DNA of 64,000 bases, from assembly GCF_041080675.1 (NCBI RefSeq), contig NZ_CP163520.1, positions 620,001-684,000 on the forward strand, in the 5' to 3' direction. The notes beneath the pieces are model-generated. The model worked only from the letters and a program-made list of their open reading frames with translations, made no database searches and was not told the origin of the DNA. Below, piece by piece: positions 33,188-40,802 of the stretch. The translations under genes were made by a program, and so were the position numbers. The DNA is from Streptomyces sp. cg36. GTDB lineage: Bacteria > Actinomycetota > Actinomycetes > Streptomycetales > Streptomycetaceae. The stretch's first letter is position 1, and the number at the start of each line of letters is the position of its first letter.

Positions 33188-33865
33188 GTGCTCAAGAGAC
33201 TCGCGCTGCTGGCCGCGGCGCTCGGACTCCTCACGGTGCCGATCACGGGAACGGCCTCGGCGCAGCCCGCCGGACCGGGACAGACCTCCACGGCGGCCAC
33301 CGCCCCGCTCAAGGCCGCCCCTCCGGTATCCCCGGCCGCGCTCAACGCGCTGAAGGGCATGAAGCCGCTGGCCCCGGCCGACGTCGCCAAATTGATGTCC
33401 AAGGCGTCCGGTTCCACCGCGACACCGAACCTGCGGACCGACGGCGTCTACGACCACATCACCAACAACAACAGCGGGCAGTGCCTGGCCGTACCGGGCG
33501 GCAGCACGGACAAGGGCACCGGACTCATCCAGTGGCAGTGCGGCGGCTGGGCCGACCACTACTGGTCCGTGCAGTACCAGTTCACGTCCGGCGGCTGGTA
33601 CTGGTACCACGTCGTCAACGGCAAGAGCGGGCAGTGCCTGGCCGTGCCCGGCGGCAGCACGGACCAGGGCACCCAGGTCATCCAGTGGCCCTGCGGCACC
33701 TATGCCGACCACTACTGGGCGTTCGCGTCCGACCGGGCGGGCGTCACGCACATCGCCAACGGCAAGAGCGGACAGTGCCTCGCCATCCCCGGCGCCAGCC
33801 GGGACCAGGGCATGAAGGTCATCCAATGGCCGTGCGGCACCTATGCCGATCACTACTGGTACTGA
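33188..33865 (+). CDS. Secreted ricin-type beta-trefoil lectin
   Basis: 225 residues from GTG 33188 after GGAAGGAAC. A signal peptide ends at ASA near residue 25, then a Pro/Ala linker to about residue 75. The rest is a beta-trefoil made of three similar blocks, each with NxxSGQCLA(V/I)PG, xQGTxVIQW and CGxxADHYW, i.e. the sugar-binding QxW repeats of ricin B-like domains. No catalytic domain is attached, so it is a stand-alone carbohydrate-binding protein. A strong terminator follows. Confidence 0.93.
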   Translation: MLKRLALLAAALGLLTVPITGTASAQPAGPGQTSTAATAPLKAAPPVSPAALNALKGMKPLAPADVAKLMSKASGSTATPNLRTDGVYDHITNNNSGQCLAVPGGSTDKGTGLIQWQCGGWADHYWSVQYQFTSGGWYWYHVVNGKSGQCLAVPGGSTDQGTQVIQWPCGTYADHYWAFASDRAGVTHIANGKSGQCLAIPGASRDQGMKVIQWPCGTYADHYWY

Positions 33866-33895
33866 TCGGCGGCGGACAGCCGCACGCAACGGGGG

Positions 33896-33927
33896 TGAGG
33901 GGTCCGGCGTTCGCGCCGGACCCCTCA
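33896..33927. terminator. Terminator after the lectin gene
   Basis: A 14-bp perfect stem (33896-33909 with 33914-33927, TGAGGGGTCCGGCG) capped by a stable TTCG tetraloop, 30 bp after the lectin stop. Confidence 0.9.
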
Positions 33928-34047
33928 GCGCGTACGGACGACACATGAACCGACCCCTCGGCACCCACCGGAGCGGCACCCCCTCGTCGACGAGTACCGA
34001 CCCCCGTGCCGCGCTCGCGGTGGGCTTCACGGTGCCGCACGGCCCGG

Positions 34048-34377
34048 CTACGGCCGGACGACCACCCGTGGATCCGTCCCGGACGGGTCGACCGGCCGGG
34101 GCGGAGCCGGGGGCTCCTCGACGCCGGGGCGGTGGGCGGGCGGCACCGGCCCCGGCGCGCCACCGGGCCGTACGAGCAGACACACCGCCACCACGGCGGC
34201 GGCCACCGCGAGCGCGGTGAAGGCGATCCGCCGCACCCGCCGCGCACCCCAGTCGCGCCCCTGCGGCGGTTCGGCGGGGCGCAGGTCGTGGTGGGTGACG
34301 AGTGCGGCGCGGGCGGCGAGCGCGGCGCGCAGCCGGTCCTCGGTCGCCGCCCGGCCCTCTTCGGAGTACGGCTTCAT
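34048..34377 (-). CDS. Small membrane protein coupled to a sigma factor
   Basis: 109 residues from ATG 34377, overlapping the sigma factor stop (ATGA). The N-terminal 40 residues are soluble (MKPYSEEGRAATEDRLRAAL), one membrane helix lies at about 51-69 (IAFTALAVAAAVVAVCLLV), and the outer tail is Pro-rich. The position and topology fit an anti-sigma factor, but the usual zinc motif HxxxCxxC is absent. Whether it binds the sigma factor is inference. Confidence 0.75.
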   Translation of the reverse strand: MKPYSEEGRAATEDRLRAALAARAALVTHHDLRPAEPPQGRDWGARRVRRIAFTALAVAAAVVAVCLLVRPGGAPGPVPPAHRPGVEEPPAPPRPVDPSGTDPRVVVRP

Positions 34378-35021
34378 CGGGCCGCCCCCAGCTTCTTCTC
34401 CAGGACGTCCAGGGCCCGGCTCGCGGTGGACTTCACGGTGCCGCGCGAGAGGCCCAGTGTCTGCGCTATCTGCGCCTCGGTGAGTTCGGACCAGTAGCGC
34501 AGGACGAGGACTTCTCGTTGACGGTGCGTCAATTGTGCTAATGCGTCCAACACTTGGCGGTGTTCCTCGGCGAGCAGCAACCCCTCGTCGACCGGCGGCC
34601 CGTAACCGGGGTGCGGAGGGGTGTAGGCGCGTGCGGTGCGGCGGCGGCGCAGTACGGAGCGGGCCGCGTTCACGACGGCGGTGTGCAGATACGCACCGGG
34701 GTCCCGCAACCCCTCCAGCGCGGTGCCGTGTCTGCGGCAGAGCGCGGCGAACGCGTCCTGGACGACGTCCTCGGCGGTGTGCGGGTCGTCCACCAGGAAC
34801 AGCGCGAGCCGGACCATGTCGAGCCGCCGTGCCCGGTAGAGCTCGGTCACCGTGGGCGGGGGTTCCTCGTCGTACGGCGCGGAGACCGCCCGGAGAAGAC
34901 GTCCGCGCCCCGGCGCGGATCCGGCACGGGTTGCGGGCTCGGCGGGAAGCGCGCGGGAGACACGGGAGAGCAGCCGGGACCACCAGGGTGGCGCCGGCAC
35001 TGCGGAGATGGCGTACTGCAT
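34374..35021 (-). CDS. SigE-family ECF-like RNA polymerase sigma factor
   Basis: 215 residues. Region 2 is YRARRLDMVRLALFLVDDPHTAEDVVQDAFAAL, with the -10-binding helix; region 4 is LTHRQREVLVLRYWSELTEAQIAQTLGLSRGTVKSTASRALDVLEKKL, the -35-binding helix-turn-helix. No region 1 or 3 is present, so it belongs to the small extracytoplasmic-function type (actinobacterial SigE family). About 50 extra residues precede region 2, and the start could be a later codon. Coupled to the membrane protein downstream and preceded by a small secreted protein gene. Confidence 0.9.
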   Translation of the reverse strand: MQYAISAVPAPPWWSRLLSRVSRALPAEPATRAGSAPGRGRLLRAVSAPYDEEPPPTVTELYRARRLDMVRLALFLVDDPHTAEDVVQDAFAALCRRHGTALEGLRDPGAYLHTAVVNAARSVLRRRRTARAYTPPHPGYGPPVDEGLLLAEEHRQVLDALAQLTHRQREVLVLRYWSELTEAQIAQTLGLSRGTVKSTASRALDVLEKKLGAAR

Positions 35022-35103
35022 GGGCCTCGATCCAAGACGGTGGGGGTGGGCCGTCGCGTACGGCGGCCCACCCCGTGGTGGTGCTACTCCGGTGCGGCTC
35101 CCG

Positions 35104-35424
35104 CTACTTCTCGGCCCCGCCGCCCGGCCGGATCACCCGGGGCGCGGCCTCGGCCGGGCCCGCCCCGGCGCCGGAGCCGCCCGCCCCGACGACCTTCGCC
35201 GGACCGGAGGCGCCGGGCGCCTTCGAGGTGGCGCCGGAGTCCGAACCGGCCCGCGGGGCCGGGTCGCCGGTGGTGGTCACCTTGGGCGCGGCGGGCGCCG
35301 CCGTACCGCCGGAGTCGGCGACGGCCTGGGCGGCGAAACCGCCGCCCAGCAGCAGCGCGACACCGGTGACGGCGCCCAGGACCCGGGGACGGGCACGGTG
35401 GATCCGCTGGGTGTGCAAGGACAT
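35104..35424 (-). CDS. Small secreted Ala/Pro/Gly-rich protein
   Basis: 106 residues from ATG 35424, seven bases after GGGAGA. A signal peptide (VLGAVTGVALLLGGGFAAQAVA, cleavage near residue 36) is followed by about 70 residues of low-complexity sequence (TAAPAAPKVTTTG, GASGPAKVVGAGGSG) with no domain. It lies 83 bp upstream of the sigma factor on the same strand and could be part of its regulon. Function unknown. Confidence 0.68.
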   Translation of the reverse strand: MSLHTQRIHRARPRVLGAVTGVALLLGGGFAAQAVADSGGTAAPAAPKVTTTGDPAPRAGSDSGATSKAPGASGPAKVVGAGGSGAGAGPAEAAPRVIRPGGGAEK

Positions 35425-35596
35425 GGGACTCTCCCGAGGTGTGTCAAGAACACGGTCTGGAACAACGGCTGAAGGGCGCCTTCAACCCACCAGACGTACG
35501 GCACGGGGGGAGGTTGCGAGTCGGTCCGAGGTTTTTTCCCGAATCCACCGAGCCACCCTCGGCGAGCGCGCGTGCCGGACGCCGGAGCGGGGGTTG

Positions 35597-35635
35597 GAGG
35601 GCCTCCCCCCCCCCAGACGGCACTGGACGGCCCTC
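35597..35635. terminator. Hairpin with a C10 run after the CMD gene
   Basis: GAGGGCC (35597-35603) can pair with GGCCCTC (35629-35635), which overlaps the CMD stop codon. The loop includes ten consecutive C (35605-35614), an unusual homopolymer. The rest of the gap to 35424 has no gene. Confidence 0.45.
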
Positions 35636-36017
35636 AGAGGAGTTCGGTGATGATTTCCGTGCCGAGCGCGTACGCGGGCACACCCGCCGTGATCAGGGCG
35701 GTCTCGGCGACACCGAGCAGATCGGTGATGCTCGCGCCCGCGTGCAGGGCGCCCCGGGCGTGCACCCGGGCGGGGTCGGCCCGGCCCAGGGCCAGCAGTT
35801 GTCCGAAGTGGACGAGCTGCTGCACCCGCGCCCCCAGCGGGTTGTCGGTCAGCACGATGTGGCGCAGCGCCGTGAGCGCCTCCTCGGTGGGCAGCCGGCC
35901 GAACTCCTGGGCCAGACCGAGCCGGTCCTCCACACCGCCGGGCACCTCCCCGAGGGTGGCGCGGTAGCGCTCGCGCACGGCCTCGGCACGCGCGGCCGGG
36001 TCGTCCTCGTACGTCAT
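35634..36017 (-). CDS. Carboxymuconolactone decarboxylase-family protein
   Basis: 127 residues from ATG 36017, overlapping the upstream aldolase stop (ATGA). The CMD fold is seen in RERYRATLGEVPGGVEDRL, LTALRHIVLTDNPLGARVQQLVHFGQLLALGR, and HARGALHAGASITDLLGVAETALITAGVPAYALG. The CxxC of AhpD is absent, so it is likelier a decarboxylase/lyase-like or ligand-binding member. Paired with a class II aldolase, it may handle a sugar-acid or aromatic intermediate. Confidence 0.85.
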   Translation of the reverse strand: MTYEDDPAARAEAVRERYRATLGEVPGGVEDRLGLAQEFGRLPTEEALTALRHIVLTDNPLGARVQQLVHFGQLLALGRADPARVHARGALHAGASITDLLGVAETALITAGVPAYALGTEIITELL

Positions 36018-36679
36018 GACGCCACCCGCGCGATCGACGCGCGCACCGCCTCCACGGCGCCTTCGGGGAAGTCGACGGCCCCGCCGATCGCCGCGGCGGC
36101 CAGCTCGGCCTCGGCGCTCTCCTCGATGGCCACCACGAGGTGGGCGGTGGCGGCGGAGTCGGGGCCGAACACCAGCAGGCCGTGGTTGGCGAGCAGGACG
36201 GCGGAGGTCGTCGGGCACCGCTCCAGCGCGTCGGCCACCCCGCGCACCGACACGTCGGAGCCGCGCGGCCCCCAGGGCACCACCGGAACGTCTTCGGCCT
36301 GCCCGAACCGCAGCATCGGCTCGGTCCGGCACGGCAGCGGCCGATGGGCCACGGCGAACGCCGTCGCCGAGGGCGAGTGGGTGTGGATCACCGCGCCCAC
36401 CCGGGGCCGGGCGCGGTAGATCACGCTGTGCATGGCGATGATCTCGGCGCTCACGGACTGGAGCGTACCGTCCAGGACCTGCCCGTCGAAGCCGACCGTC
36501 GCGAGCTCCTCCGGCCGCAGCCCGCGGACGAATCCGGGGGTCAGCAGGAAGCGGCCGCGGCCGGTCCTTGCGCTCAGGTTGGCGTGCCCGGAACGGGACA
36601 TGACCCCCGCCGCGAACAACGTCTCGGCCGCTTGGACGACTTGCCCGGCCCGCTCGCCGACCAGCTGTGCGTCTGTCAT
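36014..36679 (-). CDS. Class II aldolase/adducin family protein
   Basis: 221 residues from ATG 36679 with GGAGG seven bases upstream. Signatures: GVMSRSGHANLSARTGRGRFLLTPG (phosphate/substrate loop), the metal-binding VGAVIHTHSPSATAFA and the third His in AVLLANHGLLVFG. Family members (fuculose-phosphate aldolase, ribulose-phosphate 4-epimerase and relatives) use a zinc ion bound by these His residues to cleave or isomerise sugar phosphates or hydroxy acids. It is first in a two-gene operon with the CMD protein and divergent from the MerR gene, sharing the MerR-type promoter. Confidence 0.9.
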   Translation of the reverse strand: MTDAQLVGERAGQVVQAAETLFAAGVMSRSGHANLSARTGRGRFLLTPGFVRGLRPEELATVGFDGQVLDGTLQSVSAEIIAMHSVIYRARPRVGAVIHTHSPSATAFAVAHRPLPCRTEPMLRFGQAEDVPVVPWGPRGSDVSVRGVADALERCPTTSAVLLANHGLLVFGPDSAATAHLVVAIEESAEAELAAAAIGGAVDFPEGAVEAVRASIARVAS

Positions 36680-36740
36680 ACCGGTGCCTCCGAAGTGCGC
36701 CGGCGGCGACCGCCGATCGGCCGCCGTCCGTATGCGGACC

Positions 36741-36771
36741 ACTCTTCAACTTGAACTAAGGTTCAAGTCAA
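36741..36771. promoter_or_regulatory. MerR-type operator with 19-bp spacer, divergent
   Basis: ACTTGAACTAAGGTTCAAGT (36749-36768) is a perfect 8+4+8 dyad. On the minus strand it lies between TTGACT (36771-36766) and AAGAGT (36746-36741), which are 19 bp apart, the overlong spacer that MerR-family activators untwist. It therefore points the MerR protein at the aldolase/CMD operon; the same dyad is 45 bp before the MerR start itself. Confidence 0.85.
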
Positions 36772-36813
36772 ATGCCCGGGTGAACGAGGTTCCGGCGGAA
36801 CGGGGGGATGGGC

Positions 36814-37344
36814 ATGGAATCGGACATGGACATGAATACGGGCACAGGCACGGGCATGGGCACCGGGGTGAGCGCGGGCGGGGACACCGGCGCACGGATG
36901 ACGATCGGGCGGCTCGCCGAGATCACCGGAGTGCCGGCGTCGGCCATCCGCTACTGGGAGCGCCACGGGCTGCTGCCCGCGCCGGAGCGCCAGAGCGGGC
37001 AGCGGCGCTATCCCCCGGAGGCAGCCGGGCGGATCGTGATCCTCCGTAAATGCCAGCAGGCGGGGCTGACGCTGGTCGAGATCAGAGAGTTCCAGCAGGA
37101 GCAGACGCGCAGACAGACGATGATCCGCGCCAAGGTCGCCGAGATCGAGCAGCGCATGGTCGACCTCGAACACGCCCACCAGCTCTTGAACCACGCCCTG
37201 CTCTGCGGCGAGCAGGACATCGTCCGATGCCCGAAGTTCCAGGAGCAGATGGCGACCTGGGGCGTGCCGGGCCCGGCCCCCGGCGCGTCGGCGGCCGGCC
37301 CGGAGGCCGGATCCGCCCCGGACGCCGCCTCCCCACTACCCTGA
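36814..37344 (+). CDS. MerR family transcriptional regulator
   Basis: 176 residues from ATG 36814, which is six bases after GGGGGG; ATG 36808 is too close to that site. The first 30 residues are a Met/Gly/Thr-rich extension. The HTH_MerR domain follows: MTIGRLAEITGVPASAIRYWERHGLLPAPERQSGQRRYP, then a long dimerisation coiled coil (EIREFQQEQTRRQTMIRAKVAEIEQRMVDLEHAHQLLNHAL) and Cys residues in LCGEQDIVRCPKF that resemble the ligand/metal loop of SoxR/MerR types. It should bind the dyad at 36749-36768. Confidence 0.9.
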   Translation: MESDMDMNTGTGTGMGTGVSAGGDTGARMTIGRLAEITGVPASAIRYWERHGLLPAPERQSGQRRYPPEAAGRIVILRKCQQAGLTLVEIREFQQEQTRRQTMIRAKVAEIEQRMVDLEHAHQLLNHALLCGEQDIVRCPKFQEQMATWGVPGPAPGASAAGPEAGSAPDAASPLP

Positions 37345-37349
37345 CCCGC

Positions 37350-37595
37350 ATGGATGCCTGGCCGCCGGAGCTCGACCCACTGCCCTCGCCCGCGCCCGTG
37401 TTCCAGCCGGAGATCACCTACGCCGAGTGCCGCAAGTGCGGCACCCTGGTCGCCGGGCTCGACGGGCGCTACGCCTGCGGTGTGTGCGGGTGGACCAACG
37501 ACTGGTCCGAAGGGCACCGGCCGCTGCCCCACGCCGACGACGACCCCGACTACCCGGGGCCGCACACGACTCCGCGCAATCCGCTGAGCCACTGA
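37350..37595 (+). CDS. Small zinc-ribbon protein
   Basis: 81 residues from ATG 37350, six bases after the MerR stop. Four Cys in two knuckles (Cys27/Cys30 in CRKC and Cys43/Cys46 in CGVC) form a likely zinc ribbon. The flanks are Pro-rich, with an acidic C-terminus (HADDDPDYPGPH). No transmembrane segment. Its placement suggests cotranscription with the MerR gene. Function unknown. Confidence 0.75.
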   Translation: MDAWPPELDPLPSPAPVFQPEITYAECRKCGTLVAGLDGRYACGVCGWTNDWSEGHRPLPHADDDPDYPGPHTTPRNPLSH

Positions 37596-37640
37596 GCCGC
37601 CGGGCCGCCCGGCGCGGCCGGAGGGCGCCGCCGGGCCGGG

Positions 37641-38270
37641 TCAGCCCTGCCGCCCCGGCCCCTCGCACAGCAGGTCGTACGCCCGCTCGGCCGCGCGTAC
37701 CGCGAGCGGGTACTGGTCGTCGGCCGTTGTGCCGTCCGCCAGGCACTCCTGGTTGACGAGCGACAGCTCCCGCTGCACCACGATGACCTGGGCGGCCACG
37801 AGGCGCGCGTCCAGCGGATCGAGGCCAGCCTCGCGCAGCGCCCCGGCCAGCGCGTCGCTGCCGCGCGCCGTGTACCGGGTCATCCTCGCCGCCAGGCTCT
37901 CCGTTTCGAGGATCATGCGCAAGAACGCCATGACCTCGGGGTCGTCGCACAGCCCCGTGTTCGGCTCGCGGCGCGCCAGGGCGTCGAGCAGAGCCGCCCG
38001 CAGCGCCTCCAGCGGAGCCTGACCGGCCGGACGGGCGCGCACGATCCGGGCCGCCTCGCTCTCGTGGTCGGCGAACCGCTGGAGGACGAGGTCCTCCTTC
38101 GTCGGGAAGTACGCGAAGAGGGTCCGCCGGGAAACCTCCGCCACCTCCGCGATCTCGGTGATCGAGACCTGGTCGAAGCCCTTGTCGAGGAAGAGCCGGA
38201 CCGCCGTCTCCGCGATCGTCTCGCGGGTGCGTTCCTTCTTGAGTTCCCGCAGGCCCATGCGCTGATTCAT
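37641..38270 (-). CDS. TetR family repressor of the divergent monooxygenase
   Basis: 209 residues. The HTH is typical: RETIAETAVRLFLDKGFDQVSITEIAEVAEVSRRTLFAYFPTKEDL. The C-terminal ligand domain is all helical (FLRMILETESLAARM, LVAAQVIVVQRELSLVNQ). The ATG at 38270 directly abuts a 32-bp perfect operator, with a TAGACT -10 box inside the operator six bases away, so its own mRNA is probably leaderless and autoregulated. Divergent from the flavin monooxygenase at 38338, its probable target. Confidence 0.92.
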   Translation of the reverse strand: MNQRMGLRELKKERTRETIAETAVRLFLDKGFDQVSITEIAEVAEVSRRTLFAYFPTKEDLVLQRFADHESEAARIVRARPAGQAPLEALRAALLDALARREPNTGLCDDPEVMAFLRMILETESLAARMTRYTARGSDALAGALREAGLDPLDARLVAAQVIVVQRELSLVNQECLADGTTADDQYPLAVRAAERAYDLLCEGPGRQG

Positions 38271-38302
38271 GCACTCAGTCTACCTCGTGGTAGACTGAGT
38301 GC
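38271..38302. promoter_or_regulatory. 32-bp near-perfect TetR operator
   Basis: GCACTCAGTCTACC (38271-38284) and its exact complement (38289-38302) flank a 4-bp centre. The symmetric element carries a TAGACT box on each strand, so one bound TetR dimer pair would switch off both divergent promoters. Confidence 0.95.
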
Positions 38303-38337
38303 AGAATTGCACCCAGTTCTTCTTTTCGGAGGTCGTC

Positions 38338-39807
38338 GTGCGGAGTGAAGTCATCGTGGTGGGCGCGGGCCCGACCGGCCTGATGCTGGCGTACGAACTG
38401 ACGCTGGCCGAAGTCCCGGTCGTCGTCCTGGAGAGGCGGCCCGCCCCCAGCCCCCAGTCCCGCGCGGGCTCGCTCCAGCCGCGCACCGCCGAAGTGCTCG
38501 ACCTGCGCGGACTGCTGGAACCGCTGCTCGCCCGGGAGCCGTCCGAGAGCGCGAGCGGCGGACACTTCGCCACCCTGCCCGTCGAGCTGGACTGCGGCAG
38601 CTGGCGCACCCGCTACCGGTGCCCCGTGAAGGTCTCCCAGGCCCGCCTGGAGGCCCGTCTCGAACGGCTCCTCGGCGAGCGGGGTGTGCCCGTGCTCCGC
38701 GGCCGGGAGGTGACGGCGGTCGCGCAGGATTCCGAGGGGGTCACCGCCGAGTGGCGCGCGGTCGACGACGCCTCCGCCACCGGGTCGGTCCGGGGCGGCC
38801 ACCTCGTGGCGTGCGACGGCGGGCACAGCACGGTCCGCCGGCTCATGAACGTCCCCTTCCCCGGCCAGGAGCGCCGGATGTCCGCCGTGGCGGCGGACCT
38901 CACCCTCACCTCCATGTCCGCCGAAGTCCCCACGGAGGAAGGGCACTTCAGCCAGTACACGCGCGTGGCGGGCGGCTTCCACTCGATCCTGCACCCCATC
39001 GGACCGGACCTCTACCGGATGCTGTTCGGCAGGGTCTCCGGGGAGGTCCCGGACCACTCGGCGCCGGTCTCCCCCGACGAGGTCCGCGAAGCGCTGCACG
39101 CCGTGTACGGACCGGACACGGAACTGGGCGAGCTGCGCGCGGCCTCCCGCTTCGGCGACGCCGCACGCCAGGTCACGCGGTACCGGGAGGGCCGGGTGTT
39201 CTTCGCCGGGGACGCGGCGCACATCCACATGCCGATCGGCGGCCAGGGCGTCAACCTGGGCATCCAGGACGCGGTCAACCTGGGCTGGAAGCTCGCCGGC
39301 ACGATCCGGGGCTGGGCCCCCGCCGGTCTGCTCGACAGCTACCACGAAGAGCGGCACCCGGTCGCCGCGCGCGTGCTGCGCCACACCCGCGCCCAGAACG
39401 CGATCATGAACGTGGGAGGGGACGAGGACCTCGGCGCGGTCCGCGAGCTGGTGACCGAGCTGCTGCGGCTGCCCGACACCAACCACTATGTCTCGGGCAT
39501 GATGTCCGGCCTGGACCTCAGCTACCCGGGCGTCGGGCCCCGGCTGATCGACGTGGAGCTGACCACCGAGGACGGCCCGACCCGGGCGAGCCGGCTGATG
39601 CGCTCGGGCCGGGGGCTGCTGCTCTCCCTGGACGGCCGGCCGAGGCCGGTCGGCAAGCGTGCCGACCGCGTCGAGCACATCATGGCGAAGACCGAGGAGG
39701 ACCTGGACGGCGCCGGTGCCCTGCTGGTCCGCCCCGACGGATACCTCGCCTGGACCGACACCGACGGCACCCCGCTCCAGGAGGCGCTGGCCCGCTGGTT
39801 CGGCTGA
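38338..39807 (+). CDS. FAD-dependent aromatic monooxygenase
   Basis: 489 residues from GTG 38338, five bases after GGAGG. The ADP-binding motif is VVGAGPTGLMLAYEL (residues 7-21), the DG motif is ACDGGHSTVRR, and the GD motif FFAGDAAHIHMPIGGQGVNLGIQDAVNLGWKLA sits near residue 288. This order marks group A flavin hydroxylases, such as tetracycline-type, PgaE-like or rifampicin monooxygenases, which hydroxylate aromatic or polyketide substrates with NAD(P)H and oxygen. The lack of a neighbouring biosynthetic cluster and the dedicated TetR suggest a detoxification role, but this is inference. Confidence 0.92.
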   Translation: MRSEVIVVGAGPTGLMLAYELTLAEVPVVVLERRPAPSPQSRAGSLQPRTAEVLDLRGLLEPLLAREPSESASGGHFATLPVELDCGSWRTRYRCPVKVSQARLEARLERLLGERGVPVLRGREVTAVAQDSEGVTAEWRAVDDASATGSVRGGHLVACDGGHSTVRRLMNVPFPGQERRMSAVAADLTLTSMSAEVPTEEGHFSQYTRVAGGFHSILHPIGPDLYRMLFGRVSGEVPDHSAPVSPDEVREALHAVYGPDTELGELRAASRFGDAARQVTRYREGRVFFAGDAAHIHMPIGGQGVNLGIQDAVNLGWKLAGTIRGWAPAGLLDSYHEERHPVAARVLRHTRAQNAIMNVGGDEDLGAVRELVTELLRLPDTNHYVSGMMSGLDLSYPGVGPRLIDVELTTEDGPTRASRLMRSGRGLLLSLDGRPRPVGKRADRVEHIMAKTEEDLDGAGALLVRPDGYLAWTDTDGTPLQEALARWFG

Positions 39808-39912
39808 GGTACCCACGGCCCGCCGGGCCGGTCGGCTTGCGGTTTCCGCTGCGTCAACTTCTACGGTCGTCAGGTGGCCGGAAACACCGGCCCGGCGATG
39901 AGAGGCGGGACC

Positions 39913-40689
39913 ATGGCCTGGTCGATCGCGGAGGTGGCCCGGATGTCCGGGGTGACCTCCCGGACACTGCGGCACTACGACGAGATCGGCCTGCTGCCCC
40001 CCGCGGGCATCTCCGGCAACGGGCACCGCTACTACGAGGACGCCGACCTTCTGCGGCTCCAGCAGATCCTGCTGATGCGCGAACTGGACCTGGGCCTGCG
40101 CGAGATCCGGGCGGTCCTGGACAGCCAGGTCGACCGGGTGACCGCACTGCGCGAGCACCAGCGGCGGCTCCTGGAGGAGCGGGACCGGCTGGAGACACTG
40201 GCCCGCACCGTGGGCCGGACCATCGCCGAACTGGAGGAGGAGAAGGACGACAACATGACGAGGATCAACAGGCCGGAGAACCTCTTCGAGGGGTTCGGGG
40301 CGTCCGACCCCGAGATCGAGGCCGAGATCGAGGCGGAGGCGCGCGAGCGCTGGCCCGAGCACTGGGAGCAGTCCCGGCGGGCCGCCGAGTCGATGACCGC
40401 CGAGGACCAGGAGCGGTGGCAGCGCGAGGCGACGGCACAGATGATCCGCCTCGCCGAGTTCATGGTGGCGGGCGCCCCGGTCGACGACCCCGCCGTACAG
40501 GCCGAGATGGAGGCGCACTACCGGAGCGTCTGCCGCTTCTGGACGCCGAACGCGGTCGCGTACAAGGGGCTGGGCCAGACCTATGTCGACGATCCGAGGT
40601 TCCGGGCGAACTTCGACAAGATCGCCGACGGGCTCGCCGCCTACCAGCGCGACGCGATGGTGCGGTACGCCGACGCACGGCTGGGCTGA
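39913..40689 (+). CDS. TipA-like MerR regulator with antibiotic-recognition domain
   Basis: 258 residues from ATG 39913 after GAGGCGGGA. The MerR HTH is MAWSIAEVARMSGVTSRTLRHYDEIGLLPPAGISGNGHRYYEDADL; a coiled coil (LREHQRRLLEERDRLETLARTVGRTIAELEEEK) follows, then the TipAS domain from about residue 118: FEGFGASDPEIEAEIEAEARERW, EFMVAGAPVDDPAVQAEMEAHYRSVCRFWTP and QTYVDDPRFRANFDKI. In TipAL this domain binds thiopeptide antibiotics and activates transcription. A 'DDNMTR' start for a separate short form (TipAS-like) is possible at ATG 40255. Confidence 0.93.
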   Translation: MAWSIAEVARMSGVTSRTLRHYDEIGLLPPAGISGNGHRYYEDADLLRLQQILLMRELDLGLREIRAVLDSQVDRVTALREHQRRLLEERDRLETLARTVGRTIAELEEEKDDNMTRINRPENLFEGFGASDPEIEAEIEAEARERWPEHWEQSRRAAESMTAEDQERWQREATAQMIRLAEFMVAGAPVDDPAVQAEMEAHYRSVCRFWTPNAVAYKGLGQTYVDDPRFRANFDKIADGLAAYQRDAMVRYADARLG

Positions 40690-40700
40690 TCCCCCGCTCG

Positions 40701-40731
40701 CGCCGCCGGGGGCCGCGAGCCCCCGGCGGCG
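40701..40731. terminator. Bidirectional terminator hairpin
   Basis: CGCCGCCGGGGGC (40701-40713) pairs perfectly with 40719-40731 across a five-base loop, between the convergent TipA-like and serine hydrolase genes. Confidence 0.87.
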
Positions 40732-40802
40732 GACGGAGCGTCGGCTCCGGGCCGCCCGCGCTCGGCGCGCGGACGGCCCGGCCCCTCGGACGTCCGGCCG
40801 GA

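Noticed and set aside
34048..34377. Zinc-dependent (ZAS) anti-sigma factor
   Set aside because: The position fits, but the HxxxCxxC motif is absent, so only a general membrane partner is claimed.
35605..35614. Ten-base C homopolymer as a phase-variable switch
   Set aside because: It lies outside any coding frame, just downstream of the CMD gene stop, so slippage there would not alter a protein.
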